64,000 nt of DNA from Photobacterium phosphoreum (GCF_002954725.1 NZ_MSCQ01000001.1:807900-871899); one strand, 5' to 3'. Shown: positions 29,982 through 38,746, counted from the first letter of the stretch. A program made the numbers and translations. Notes: generated by a model not told the origin, from the sequence alone.

Positions 29982-30146
29982 CTAATTAGTTGAATTAAGC
30001 CCAATTAGTACTTCTTGTGTTTCTGTTAGCGGTGCTGGATTACCTGCTAGATCAAGGCCAAGCTCTTTGTACGCTTCATCAATTGACATACCAAGATGGC
30101 AACGCAATATATCTATAGCAACTTGATAGCTTTCATTATTAGTCAT
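29982..30146 (-). CDS. Small hypothetical protein, 54 aa
   Basis: Not recognised. ATG 30146 follows a strong GGAGGG and encodes an acidic, helical, soluble peptide (YQVAIDILRCHLGMSIDEAYKEL in two stretches, single Cys). A longer frame to 30167 would put the ribosome site inside the gene, so the shorter start is preferred. Convergent with bioD and divergent from htpX; an 8-bp hairpin (30178-30197) lies upstream. Confidence 0.6.
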   Translation of the reverse strand: MTNNESYQVAIDILRCHLGMSIDEAYKELGLDLAGNPAPLTETQEVLIGLNSTN

Positions 30147-30531
30147 GAACCCTCCCTGTGTACTCATGTCTTTGTGTGCATTGTTTCATAACAATGCGTA
30201 AACAATAATAGAGTTATGTGATGAAAGCAATAAGACTAAAGTCTAATCAGCATTTATTTTGATAAAAAGATGCTATTTTGAGGTTGTGTTGTGCCTGTTT
30301 TGTTTGTTTATTGTTGTTTAAGTGGTCGTTTATTTTGTGGGCGTGCGCCGAAAGATTGCCAGATATGAGCCTGATAAGAATTAGTAACAATTTAACTCTT
30401 TAATTTACAGCCATATTATTTGAATATAGTGAGTAATAATAGTCTGAGTGTAGTCATAAGGCACTAGAATACAGTCTATAAAAGTATAAACCAGATTGGT
30501 AATGTCCTTTCAATTGGAGAAGATAATAGAT
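30147..30531. other. Leader region between small gene and htpX
   Basis: 385 bp without a gene. It contains a perfect hairpin GCATTGTT (30178-30185) with AACAATGC (30190-30197). I saw no clear sigma-32 promoter, which might be expected for htpX. Confidence 0.5.
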
Positions 30532-31416
30532 ATGAAACGTATCGCGTTGTTTTTAGCAACGAACCTTGCCGTAATGTTAGTGTTTAGTATTGTACTTAAC
30601 ATTGTGTATGCGGTAACAGGAATGAAACCAGGCAGCCTTTCTGGATTATTAGTCATGGCGGCTTTGTTTGGTTTCGGTGGATCATTAGTGTCTTTAATGA
30701 TGTCAAAGTCGATGGCTTTACGTTCAGTGGGTGGTGTTGTCATTGATAGCCCACGTAATGAAACTGAACATTGGTTGATTAATACTGTTGCTCGTCAAGC
30801 TGAACAAGCAGGTATTGGTATGCCAACGGTTGCTATTTATGACGCACCTGATATTAATGCGTTTGCAACAGGGGCTAAGCGTGATGATGCATTAGTCGCT
30901 GTATCTACAGGTTTACTACATAGCATGACTCGAGATGAGGCAGAAGCGGTATTAGCACACGAAATTAGTCATGTTGCGAATGGCGATATGGTAACCATGA
31001 CGTTAATGCAAGGTGTGGTAAATACATTCGTGATATTTGTTTCTCGTCTAGTTGCTGGCGCTATTAGTGGCGTCAATAATAACAGTGAAGAAGGGGAAGG
31101 TGGCGGTAGCTACATGACTTACTTTATTGTTTCTTCGATTATGGAAGTCTTGTTTGGCTTCTTAGCAAGTATTCTGACGATGTGGTATAGCCGTCATCGT
31201 GAGTTTTATGCTGATGCAGGCTCAGCAAAGCTGGTTGGTCGTGATAAAATGATTGCCGCACTTGAGCGTTTGAAAGTGAGTCATGAACCGCATTTAGAAG
31301 GTTCGATGATGGCATTTGGTATTAATGGTAAGAAATCATTATCAGAGTTATTTATGACTCACCCACCACTCGATAAACGTATTGATGCATTACGCCGTGG
31401 TGAGTACGTAAAGTAA
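30532..31416 (+). CDS. htpX: Membrane zinc protease HtpX
   Basis: Inner-membrane M48 metalloprotease for quality control of membrane proteins, acting alongside FtsH. ATG 30532 gives 294 residues (E. coli 293); GGAGA lies ~11 bases upstream, and the longer frame from 30496 lacks family residues. Two N-terminal membrane segments (~4-24, 35-55) and one or two near 160-210; the zinc motif is HEISH at 143-147, with the third ligand Glu in [11 protein letters not shown] strong terminator follows. Confidence 0.95.
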   Translation: MKRIALFLATNLAVMLVFSIVLNIVYAVTGMKPGSLSGLLVMAALFGFGGSLVSLMMSKSMALRSVGGVVIDSPRNETEHWLINTVARQAEQAGIGMPTVAIYDAPDINAFATGAKRDDALVAVSTGLLHSMTRDEAEAVLAHEISHVANGDMVTMTLMQGVVNTFVIFVSRLVAGAISGVNNNSEEGEGGGSYMTYFIVSSIMEVLFGFLASILTMWYSRHREFYADAGSAKLVGRDKMIAALERLKVSHEPHLEGSMMAFGINGKKSLSELFMTHPPLDKRIDALRRGEYVK

Positions 31417-31444
31417 TTATTTAATCTACTAAACGTACTACAAT

Positions 31445-31498
31445 AAGCCCTCTGCTAAAGTACTTTCTCGTTGAAAGTATAGCAGGGGGCTTTTTTTG
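31445..31498 (+). terminator. Terminator of htpX
   Basis: Long stem: 31445-31457 with 31480-31492 (one mismatch), inner stem TACTTTC/GAAAGTA, then seven T. Confidence 0.85.
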
Positions 31499-31505
31499 TT
31501 TTGGT

Positions 31506-31985
31506 CTATTTATTTAAGAGTGCTTTTTCTTGATTTTCTACATACCAAAAACCAAGTAGTGAAACACCCCAAAATTGAAATAAGTACTGCACATCAGAGG
31601 TTCCTGCTAGCGTTTGGCTAAAGCACATTGCTGATGTCACAAATAAAGAGGCAAGAATACCTGCTTTTAACCATAGTTTTGGCTTGCCTGGTATAAATTC
31701 CATTTTTAAGAATGAAATTACCAATAAGATAAAAGGTAATACTTGTAACAACATTAAAAAAGGAAATAAGTAGTCAAAAAATGGGACTAACAGAAAATCA
31801 GTAACGGTTTTTTTCGCCCAGTTGCCAGCAATGTATTCTTTCCAACCTGCCCAGCTGTCACCCGCATAGGTGCCAAAGAAAACGCCATAAAATTTGTCTA
31901 CGACACCGTTAGAAAACCAAAAAGGAGCAAAGAGTAAATAAAATGGTAAAAATTTTATAGTATTAATTATATTATTTAATTTCAT
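31506..31985 (-). CDS. Hypothetical integral membrane protein, 159 aa
   Basis: Not recognised. Hydropathy by eye suggests three to four membrane segments: ~10-28 (FLPFYLLFAPFWFS), ~64-90 (LLVPFFDYLFPFLMLLQ), ~108-120 and ~130-145. An amphipathic loop with WAGWKEYIAG lies between the first two. It is convergent with htpX and preceded on its strand by a long AT-rich stretch. Confidence 0.6.
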   Translation of the reverse strand: MKLNNIINTIKFLPFYLLFAPFWFSNGVVDKFYGVFFGTYAGDSWAGWKEYIAGNWAKKTVTDFLLVPFFDYLFPFLMLLQVLPFILLVISFLKMEFIPGKPKLWLKAGILASLFVTSAMCFSQTLAGTSDVQYLFQFWGVSLLGFWYVENQEKALLNK

Positions 31986-33155
31986 TATGGTTATAGATCT
32001 TTATATGATTATCAATTTAAGGTATGAGCTTACATTTATGAGAGATATACTAGTATCATCAATAATGATAAATGCATTGTTTACTGTTTAAATAGCATAA
32101 ACACACTCGATACTGATTATAGGATGAATCTATCCTTATAATTGCGCGCAAGTATAAGAGTATAATAAAAGGTTAAAATAAGTAAAAATGGAATATTACT
32201 TTAACAAAATAGGTAGTGTTGTTTTCTGTTTAAATATAATTTTTTAAATCATGAATTAAAAAATCACTTTCAATTATTTTATCTCAAGATAACGTGCGTT
32301 TTTTAAACAATGCTTGTTGTTTTTTTAAATATAATTTTAGACTTGATTTTTGATACTAGATATAACAATAACTTTTATATCACTGGTTGTTATCGGTTTG
32401 TATTTATATATCTAAAATCAAAATTAATTAAGCCTGATTTAATCTGAAAATCAGAAAACTTGAGCAAAGAGTGATTAGTGTTAAGCGCAGTGTTTTTTTA
32501 GTATTTTATATTGATAATTATTCTAATATGTTGTTTGCAATGTTTTTTTTGAGTGTAATAAAAAGTCTTTTTATTTTATTTTAATTTAATATTTTAATTT
32601 AATGGCTGTTTTTTAACTAATATCATATTCTTAGGTTTGATTTACGAAGTATCTTACAGCGTTAGCTATATCTATATAAGAGCTTATTATTGTGTTTATT
32701 ATGCCGTAGTAAGAGAATGTCTTTTATAAGGCATTATATTTGTATAGTTAATGTTTTATAATGTGTGGCTTTCTTCTTTAGTGATAGAAAGTTATTACGG
32801 ATTGCTATTTTGATATCTGAAAGTTAATCCCTTATAGGTACGAGTGTTGCTATAAAGTGAGAGAATGAAAAGTCTAGTAATCGTCTCATTTTTTTATGTA
32901 ATGTATAAAAAGTACAGATTACCTAGCATAATATTAATGGGGATATCTATTCGGTAATATTGCTGAATCCCCAGGTTTATTCGACATTAAAACCATATTA
33001 AATATGAATGATTAATATGGAATGAATAAACTATAGGTATTAATCATCGTAATCAATAATTAGTCTATTAATTATCACTTCATGCTACTGTTGAACATTT
33101 TTCAGGTAGAGGGTGTATTGCGGTAGTTTATTTTAACAACATATGTGAATTTATA
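31986..33155. other. Long AT-rich non-coding region upstream of wza
   Basis: 1.17 kb with no gene seen. It is strongly AT-rich, a likely H-NS target. Two local structures: 7-bp arms TGGGGAT/ATCCCCA around 32938-32974, and an ops-like element near 33119. This looks like an extended leader of the polysaccharide-export gene. Confidence 0.55.
33119..33126 (+). promoter_or_regulatory. Candidate ops element (RfaH recruitment)
   Basis: TGCGGTAG matches seven of eight bases of the core GGCGGTAG of ops elements. It lies 30 bp upstream of the wza start, within the transcribed leader position where RfaH usually loads. The downstream half of the consensus (CGTG) is absent. Confidence 0.45.
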
Positions 33156-34304
33156 ATGGATTTAACAAAGAAAATTTTAATAGCAGCATTTATCTCATCG
33201 ACGTTAGGTGGGTGTGCTGTACCCGGTTCAAACCTAACACTTGCTGGTAAGCATGTTATCAAAGTTGCCGATGGTGACAGTACTAACATATCAGACCGTG
33301 TTAATGTTTATCCTCTTACTGCCAATACAGTGAATCAGTATCGTATTCCCAAAGTGAAAGCTGAGCAAAATCCTCGTTTGGAAGCTGAGCTAGCAAATTA
33401 TGAATATCATATTGGCCCTGGTGATATTTTAAACGTTACTATTTGGGATCACCCTGAATTAACCATTCCTGCTGGTGCATACCGTAGTGCAAGTGAAGCG
33501 GGTAACTGGGTGCATGCTGATGGTACAATTTTCTATCCATACATAGGCAAAGTCTATGTAGAAGGAAAAACTGTTTCTCAAGTACGTCAGATTATCTCTC
33601 GCCGATTATCTGCTTATATTGAAAATCCACAAGTAGATGTTAACGTAGCCTCTTTCCGATCTCAAAAAGCATATGTTACTGGTGAAGTTAAAACGCCAGG
33701 CCAACAACCTATTAGCAATGTGCCTCTTACATTACTTGATGCGATAGATAAGTCAGGCGGTTTAGCAGCGGATGCCGATTGGCGTAATGTAACATTAACG
33801 CGTAATGGTAAAGATCAGAAGATTTCATTATATGCCTTAATGCAACGTGGTGATTTACTTCAGAATCGTTTATTGGAAAATGGCGATATCATTCATGTAC
33901 CACGTAACGATGATCAAAAAGTATTCGTTATGGGTGAAGTTAATGAGCCTAAACTACTTAAGATTGACCGCGCAGGCATGAGCTTAACAGAAGCACTAAG
34001 CAGTGTTGGTGGTATTAATGAGCTTGAAGCTGATGCGACTGGTGTCTTCGTTATTCGTTCAACACGAAATGACGTTAAGAAAAATCCAAACGATAAGATA
34101 ATTGCTAATGTTTACCAATTAAACATTAAAGATGCGACAGCGTTGGTTATTGGTACCGAGTTTGAACTACAGCCATATGATATTGTTTATGTGACTGCTG
34201 CACCGATTGCACGTTGGAATCGTGTTATCCGTCAGGTTGTTCCAACCATTAACGGCTTTAATAATTTATCTGAAGGTTTTAATTACTACACGAACCTTAA
34301 ATAA
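33156..34304 (+). CDS. wza: Wza-family polysaccharide export lipoprotein
   Basis: Outer-membrane polysaccharide export channel component. Signal peptide with lipobox LGGC (Cys21), then the poly_export domain ([24 protein letters not shown], ~88-115) and SLBB domains ([41 protein letters not shown]). C-terminus is amphipathic, as for the Wza membrane helix. Length 382 (E. coli Wza 379). Unusually, wzb and wzc do not follow; a strong terminator ends the unit. Remaining genes of a capsule or exopolysaccharide system must be elsewhere or lost. Confidence 0.9.
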   Translation: MDLTKKILIAAFISSTLGGCAVPGSNLTLAGKHVIKVADGDSTNISDRVNVYPLTANTVNQYRIPKVKAEQNPRLEAELANYEYHIGPGDILNVTIWDHPELTIPAGAYRSASEAGNWVHADGTIFYPYIGKVYVEGKTVSQVRQIISRRLSAYIENPQVDVNVASFRSQKAYVTGEVKTPGQQPISNVPLTLLDAIDKSGGLAADADWRNVTLTRNGKDQKISLYALMQRGDLLQNRLLENGDIIHVPRNDDQKVFVMGEVNEPKLLKIDRAGMSLTEALSSVGGINELEADATGVFVIRSTRNDVKKNPNDKIIANVYQLNIKDATALVIGTEFELQPYDIVYVTAAPIARWNRVIRQVVPTINGFNNLSEGFNYYTNLK

Positions 34305-34345
34305 TTAAGTTTAAAGTGAAGTGGTATAATTAGTAACGTTCAACA

Positions 34346-34376
34346 GGGGATGCTTAAATAGCATCCCCTTTTTTAT
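34346..34376 (+). terminator. Terminator of wza
   Basis: Nine-pair GC-rich stem (34346-34354 with 34360-34368), five-base loop, six T. Confidence 0.9.
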
Positions 34377-34465
34377 CTCTGTATTTTGTGATGCGTACCG
34401 AAAGTTGATTGATGTAAGAAATTACAGTGGGGAGTCAAAAGACCACTGCATCTTATCGTCTGATG

Positions 34466-34563
34466 TTACATCATCGGCGTCAGTATAATTATGCCTAAAA
34501 TGCCACTAATAAGCTAACACCCGTTGGAATCAGCCATAATGATTTATCCGTTTTATGTTTCAT
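34466..34563 (-). pseudogene. Possible small membrane protein gene with a frameshift
   Basis: ATG 34563 has GGAAGAAG upstream and reads MKHKTDKSLWLIPTGVSLLV, then reaches TAG at 34495-34497. A one-base shift there gives GILGIIILTPMM and a stop at 34466-34468, completing a plausible single membrane helix. I do not recognise the family; this may be a small integral protein gene with a lost base, or chance. Confidence 0.35.
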
Positions 34564-34782
34564 ATACTCTTCTTCCTATCCATGTCTGAGAGGTTGTATG
34601 CCAATAGTCTTCGATATAACTCTAGAATCTATTTATTACCTTGTAAGAATTAATTTTTAAAAAAGGTGATGTTTTTTCGTATTTTATTGATTTTAAATCT
34701 AAACTGACAATGAAAAAATTAAAGCTGTTATGTTTATAAACTATTTATATAGAATCAATTTGTTAGCGAAAGGTTGTAGCTT

Positions 34783-35649
34783 ATGTTTAAAGTGCTGTTA
34801 GGGATTGTGATGTTTTGTGTTGTGCTATCAGCATCGACTGTTGATGCTGCTGATAGGGATAATACGAAACCTTACTCCGAACAGAGTATTTATGAAAAAC
34901 CGATGATAGAACGTTACGTACTTGATGAATTGAAATCACTCCGCATGGATCAACAAGATCTCGAACGTCGACTTACGCGTGATATTACTGATAGAGAATT
35001 AGCCGTCGCTGATAAATCAATGAATTACGCAAATGTTACGGTAACGTATTTCTTCTATATTATTGCGGCTGTAGCATCATTGATCGCTTTAATTGGTTGG
35101 CAATCAATGCGTGAAATAAAAGAAAACACCAAACGGATGGCAGAATCACAATTAAAAGGGATTGCTGATAATTACGAACAGAAATTCAAAGCATTAGAGC
35201 GTGACTTAAAGCGTAAAACACGGATTATTAGTGAAAATAATCGCGAGATAGAAAAAATTAATGAAGTACATAACTTGTGGCTTCGTGCTCAAAGTTCACA
35301 AACACCTGAGCAAAAAGTAGAAATTTATGACGAAATTTTAAAAGTACGTCCTGGTGATTTAGAAGCATTAACCTATAAAGCTGACGCTACCATGGAAATG
35401 CGTGAATTCCATTGGGCATTAAGTATCTGTAATCGAGTATTGGAAGTTGATGATACTAATGCGCATGCTTTATATCAACGCGCCTGTGCTTATGCCTGCT
35501 TAGGGGTAGAAGAACAAGCAATCTCAGATTTAGAACGTGCGATTAAAGACAGCATATCATTACGTGAACTTGCCGCCGATGAAGATGATTTTGAAAATTT
35601 ACGAGGCAATGAACGGTTTGAATTACTATTGATAGCCGTAGAAGATTAA
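34783..35649 (+). CDS. Membrane-anchored TPR protein
   Basis: 288 residues: signal peptide (MFKVLLGIVMFCVVLSASTVDA), a periplasmic helical segment (~40-80), one membrane helix (~88-107, VTYFFYIIAAVASLIALIGW), a coiled-coil rich in charged residues (~110-165), then TPR-like repeats in the cytoplasm (~175-260: YDEILKVRPGDLEALTYKAD, CNRVLEVDDTNAHALYQRA, AISDLERAIKD). Suggests a scaffold linking envelope and cytoplasm. Its position after wza hints at polysaccharide export, but the two are in separate transcription units. Confidence 0.75.
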   Translation: MFKVLLGIVMFCVVLSASTVDAADRDNTKPYSEQSIYEKPMIERYVLDELKSLRMDQQDLERRLTRDITDRELAVADKSMNYANVTVTYFFYIIAAVASLIALIGWQSMREIKENTKRMAESQLKGIADNYEQKFKALERDLKRKTRIISENNREIEKINEVHNLWLRAQSSQTPEQKVEIYDEILKVRPGDLEALTYKADATMEMREFHWALSICNRVLEVDDTNAHALYQRACAYACLGVEEQAISDLERAIKDSISLRELAADEDDFENLRGNERFELLLIAVED

Positions 35650-35758
35650 GTGCTGAGTTATGCTTGTAATTACAACTCAACATTGCATTTTTAATGCTAG
35701 TAAAAACAACTGAATAAGCATAATTTTATAACTAGAATGAAAATTAAGAGAAATTAAT

Positions 35759-36148
35759 ATGACTAACTTTCAGTTTTATACTTATGAATTACCTTGTTTT
35801 AATTGCCACACTAAAAAAGTAAAAACCGACCTTGGTTGGTTAACACCGAGTATGAAGGCGGATGTTACCGATCAAATTGAAGTCATGCTGCAACAGCGTG
35901 GCAGTGTTTATGAACCTTATTTTACGGTAGAGATTATTTGTTCAGAAGATGAAGCAAAAGATTTTTTACTACTAAATTATTACGATCATTCTGAGTCAGA
36001 AATTAATCACGGTAATATTAAGTCAACCGTGATTACAGATATTGAAGATCAAATTTCAGAGCATATGACAGCCGAAGGCGTTGTTGTGTTTAGTCATGAA
36101 ATAGAGCTACAAAATTGTAATGATTGCTTTCAAGAGAATGATGAATAA
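35759..36148 (+). CDS. Uncharacterised Cys-pair protein, paralogue 1
   Basis: 129 residues, soluble and acidic, family not recognised. It has CxxC near the N-terminus (LPCFNCHTKK), a mid Cys (ICSEDEA), and CxxC at the C-terminus (NCNDC), the pattern of a metal-binding protein. The same five-cysteine layout and the phrase DLGWLTP are in the 37617-37988 gene. It lies 17 bp before the Ap4A phosphorylase gene and may share its transcript. Confidence 0.7.
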   Translation: MTNFQFYTYELPCFNCHTKKVKTDLGWLTPSMKADVTDQIEVMLQQRGSVYEPYFTVEIICSEDEAKDFLLLNYYDHSESEINHGNIKSTVITDIEDQISEHMTAEGVVVFSHEIELQNCNDCFQENDE

Positions 36149-36164
36149 TTAAAGTAAGGGCAAA

Positions 36165-36962
36165 ATGATGCTGTGGAATGCTTGTGCGGAAAAAACTAAA
36201 TTAGCACTGGGAAATGGTGATTTATTACCTTTAACCAGCGACGATATTATTTATCAGCAAGAGGGTGTTAACTATATTGTTAATTTACTCACTGATAATA
36301 TGAAAATAAAGCATTCTCCTGCTGTGTCAGCACAAGATCCTTTTATTGCGCCATATACTCATTGTGATTATATAAAGGATATGGATACGGATTATGTGTG
36401 CTTATTGAATCGGTTTCCAATCGTTGTTCCACATCTATTGATTTGCGCTAAAGATTATATTCCTCAAACATCAGTGTTAACATTCGCCGATTTTAATGCG
36501 TGGGTGAAAGGCATTACCCGTAGTGATGTACTGGGTTTCTTTAATTCAGGTCATATTGCGGGTTCAAGCCAAATGCATCGTCACATGCAGCTTGTTAGAA
36601 CATCTATTCCTTTAGAATCTCAGATCATAAATGGACAATTACCCTTTAAGCATGCAGTATTTCTATACAAAGGGTTGAACCCAAACCAGTTATATGCTGA
36701 TTATTTAGACGCAATGGAATCTCTACAGTTAAATACCACTAAGTTAGTGAATGGTTTAAGTGAATGTTTACCTTATAATATTTTACTCACTGAACGCTGG
36801 ATGCTGATTATTCCACGGGTTAAAAACCAAGTAGAAACATTATCTGGCCACGGCGTGAACTTTAGCGGTCGTTTTTTAGTCAGTTCTGAGCAGCAATTAG
36901 CATGGCTAGAAAACTATGGTTTCATGCGGTTCTTAATTGATTGTGGTTTTGAAGAAAAATAA
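36165..36962 (+). CDS. ATP adenylyltransferase / Ap4A phosphorylase family protein
   Basis: 265-residue protein of the HIT-related GalT/Ap4A phosphorylase superfamily. The core signature is NSGHIAGSSQMHRHMQLV, with His138-x-His140-x-Gln142, parallel to GASQPHKHLQ of yeast Apa1/2; His140 would be the adenylylated nucleophile. The N-terminal half (FIAPYTHCDYIKD, LLNRFPIVVPHLLI) and C-terminal YNILLTERWMLIIPR fit. Predicted to split Ap4A with phosphate to ADP plus ATP in the cytoplasm. Probable operon with the Cys-pair gene upstream. Confidence 0.85.
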   Translation: MMLWNACAEKTKLALGNGDLLPLTSDDIIYQQEGVNYIVNLLTDNMKIKHSPAVSAQDPFIAPYTHCDYIKDMDTDYVCLLNRFPIVVPHLLICAKDYIPQTSVLTFADFNAWVKGITRSDVLGFFNSGHIAGSSQMHRHMQLVRTSIPLESQIINGQLPFKHAVFLYKGLNPNQLYADYLDAMESLQLNTTKLVNGLSECLPYNILLTERWMLIIPRVKNQVETLSGHGVNFSGRFLVSSEQQLAWLENYGFMRFLIDCGFEEK

Positions 36963-37042
36963 CAGCATAATTGTTTGATATTTAAGCGGTTGAGCAAGAA
37001 AGACTTTACAACTGATAAGGTTATTATTACTATAGCGGCCAT

Positions 37043-37133
37043 GGAGAGATGGCTGAGCGGTTGAAAGCACTGGTCTTGAAAACCAGCATACGTTTATAGC
37101 GTATCTAGGGTTCAAATCCCTATCTCTCCGCCA
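37043..37133 (+). tRNA. tRNA-Ser (anticodon UGA)
   Basis: Acceptor GGAGAGA (37043-37049) pairs with TCTCTCC (37123-37129), discriminator G, encoded CCA (37131-37133). Anticodon stem CTGGT/ACCAG encloses CTTGAAA with anticodon TGA. The long variable arm (ATACG ... CGTAT) is typical of serine. A terminator follows. Confidence 0.97.
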
Positions 37134-37138
37134 CACAT

Positions 37139-37170
37139 TAAAAAGCCGCTATTTATTAGCGGCTTTTTTT
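37139..37170 (+). terminator. Terminator of tRNA-Ser
   Basis: Eleven-pair stem ending in AAAAGCCGCTA/TAGCGGCTTTT (37141-37151 with 37158-37168) and a T run. Confidence 0.85.
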
Positions 37171-37183
37171 CGTTTACATAAAA

Positions 37184-37222
37184 GCGGGTTCAAATCCTCT
37201 AATGCCCAAGCAGCTCCGCCAC
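37184..37222 (+). pseudogene. Decayed tRNA 3' end (remnant 1)
   Basis: Contains GGGTTCAAATCC, the T-arm of the tRNA-Ser 110 bp upstream, then diverged sequence ending CTCCGCCACA like the Ser acceptor and CCA. The anticodon arm and 5' half are missing. It is followed by its own terminator (37230-37261). Confidence 0.6.
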
Positions 37223-37229
37223 ATTTAAG

Positions 37230-37261
37230 AAAACCGTTAATGAAAATTAACGGTTTTTTTT
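37230..37261 (+). terminator. Terminator after tRNA remnant 1
   Basis: Eleven-pair stem (37230-37240 with 37247-37257) and a T run, mirroring the layout after the intact tRNA. Confidence 0.75.
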
Positions 37262-37274
37262 CGTTCGTATAAAA

Positions 37275-37300
37275 GTAGGTTTAAATCCTCTAATCCACCA
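37275..37300 (+). pseudogene. Decayed tRNA 3' end (remnant 2)
   Basis: AAAAGTAGGTTTAAATCCTC and TAATCCACCA repeat the spacer plus T-arm of remnant 1 with more changes and a clear CCA end. Confidence 0.5.
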
Positions 37301-37363
37301 AATTATTCAGCTATATCTAATAGTGACAGCTTTTACAGTGAATACCTAAACGAACCACACGTC

Positions 37364-37399
37364 ATTCCCTACAGTGAGGTTACGAACGAGATAGGGAAT
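37364..37399. repeat. Short interspersed inverted repeat
   Basis: Arms ATTCCCTA (37364-37371) and TAGGGAAT (37392-37399) surround CAGTGAGGTTACGAACGAGA. This GTCATTCCC...GGGAATCT form looks like the abundant intergenic repeats of Vibrio/Photobacterium genomes, though copy number cannot be checked here. The region 37301-37616 holds no gene otherwise. Confidence 0.45.
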
Positions 37400-37561
37400 C
37401 TACTATCAGCATGTCGTAGTGTTATTGGTTGGCTTGATATTAGCTGATTTTTCAGTGATGTCTTTAATGCTCAGATACATGGTAAATAGGTCATGGATAA
37501 TAGCCCCTCATTTCCAAGATGATAACCCGAGTCATTCTTTGCAGTGATATATGAGTGCGAT

Positions 37562-37595
37562 AAAAAAAGCTGCTAGCAAGGCTAACAGCTTTATT
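37562..37595 (-). terminator. Terminator of the second Cys-pair gene
   Basis: On the − strand, AAAGCTGTTAGC pairs with GCTAGCAGCTTT (one mismatch), 3-nt loop, then a run of T. Confidence 0.75.
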
Positions 37596-37616
37596 GTTTA
37601 ACGCTATAACAGGTGA

Positions 37617-37988
37617 CTACTCACAAGAGCTACAAGCTTGCAGTGCGATTTCGTGCTCAAAAGTCACTTGACCTAGTGCCGTTGTGCTTGCCGCAATTTC
37701 TTGATCAATTTCTTTAAGATCATCTGCATCAATGCCGTTTGATGTTAATTCATCTTCTGAGTAACCAAACGCATTCAACAATAAGTAGTCACGCGCTTCC
37801 TCAGGGCTACAAGTAATGATTGCGATAAGATCATCCCCAAAAGCGGCATCGCCCGTGATGATGGCTGTGATTTGTTGCTGAACACTGTCGTGCATGGCGG
37901 GTGTTAACCAACCTAAATCTGCTTCAGCAGTATTTTTACGACAATCAAAGCAAGGAAGGAGCTGAGAATAGCTCTGAAAATGGTTCAT
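37617..37988 (-). CDS. Uncharacterised Cys-pair protein, paralogue 2
   Basis: 123 residues, paralogue of the 35759-36148 protein. Shared elements: LPCFDC, DLGWLTPAM, TCSPEEARDYLLLN, a conserved acidic stretch, and ALQACSSC. Five cysteines (CxxC, C, CxxC) are conserved in number and place, suggesting a zinc or other metal site. It has its own promoter region with a perfect 16-bp palindrome at 38081-38096, ~93 bp upstream. Function unknown. Confidence 0.7.
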   Translation of the reverse strand: MNHFQSYSQLLPCFDCRKNTAEADLGWLTPAMHDSVQQQITAIITGDAAFGDDLIAIITCSPEEARDYLLLNAFGYSEDELTSNGIDADDLKEIDQEIAASTTALGQVTFEHEIALQACSSCE

Positions 37989-38336
37989 GGAAAAGCATCC
38001 TGATCACGGTATTAATATTGCTTCGCAAGTTATGCTAATTTACGTTTAATTACTAGCGCAAAAGTGAAATTTTTATTCTGATGTTATCGATAACATTAAA
38101 TGTAAAAACAAACACAAAATAATCCTGATTCTTTACTTTTTTTTGGTGGAGAGTAATCACATCAAGTCGCCATCATTGAGCGTAATAATGCGGTATTTGA
38201 TTAATGCCAGAAAGATGAAAACAGATTCAGTTGTTATAGAAGCAATGTGTAGACTAAGATAACAACATATTAAGTAATATCTTTTAGCATCATAGAGATA
38301 ATATTGTCGTTGATGTAAGACTAAATAGGGACGAAC
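37989..38336. other. Divergent intergenic region with palindrome
   Basis: 348 bp between the Cys-pair gene and the small lipoprotein gene; apart from the palindrome at 38081-38096 I see no gene or known RNA. Confidence 0.5.
38081..38096. promoter_or_regulatory. Perfect 16-bp palindrome, possible LacI-family operator
   Basis: ATGTTATC-GATAACAT is fully self-complementary with a central CG, close to the GntR/IdnR box ATGTTACCGGTAACAT. It lies ~93 bp upstream of the − strand Cys-pair gene and ~240 bp upstream of the + strand lipoprotein. No such regulator is in the window. Confidence 0.45.
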
Positions 38337-38618
38337 ATGAAAAAAATAATCATCGCAGCGGCTATCGTTGTGGCAGTAACAGGCTGTGCTGGAACGCCAT
38401 CAAACAGTTATACCGTTGATAATGCAGCAGGCGTATCGTCATGGAAACTATGCCGTAATATTGGCTATCATGAGTTCTTTAATCGGACGGCAAAAGCGCA
38501 ACAATTAACCCATTATGTGCTCAAACGTGGTGATGTTGATCCACAAGCCTGTCAAGCCGCCGCTGCCGAAGGTAAGAAGTTTGCTGAAGCGGAATACAGC
38601 AAAACAGGCGGTTATTAA
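38337..38618 (+). CDS. Small lipoprotein, 93 aa
   Basis: Signal peptide MKKIIIAAAIVVAVTGCAG has a lipobox VTGC (Cys17), so the protein should be lipid-anchored. The mature part has WKLCRNIGYHEFF and an Ala-rich helix with a second Cys (DPQACQAAAAEG) that could form a disulfide with the first. Family not recognised. It is followed 128 bp downstream by the carbohydrate-binding gene. Confidence 0.7.
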   Translation: MKKIIIAAAIVVAVTGCAGTPSNSYTVDNAAGVSSWKLCRNIGYHEFFNRTAKAQQLTHYVLKRGDVDPQACQAAAAEGKKFAEAEYSKTGGY

Positions 38619-38746
38619 TTTTGTCAGATACGCTTACTTACAATATTGTGTGCTAGTTATTTGCTGATATCACTTATAATTTATAAAACACAAACGGTGA
38701 CTATTTCACCATCTTCTTTTTATTGTAAGTAGGAATTGCGGTTATT

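Larger units (their letters stand above)
34305..34782. other. Intergenic region wza-TPR gene
   Basis: 478 bp holding the wza terminator and the possible small membrane frame at 34466-34563; otherwise AT-rich with no gene seen. Confidence 0.5.

Noticed and set aside
37043..37600. Integrated element or prophage at tRNA-Ser
   Set aside because: No integrase, excisionase or phage gene lies between the tRNA and the next gene; only tRNA-end remnants.
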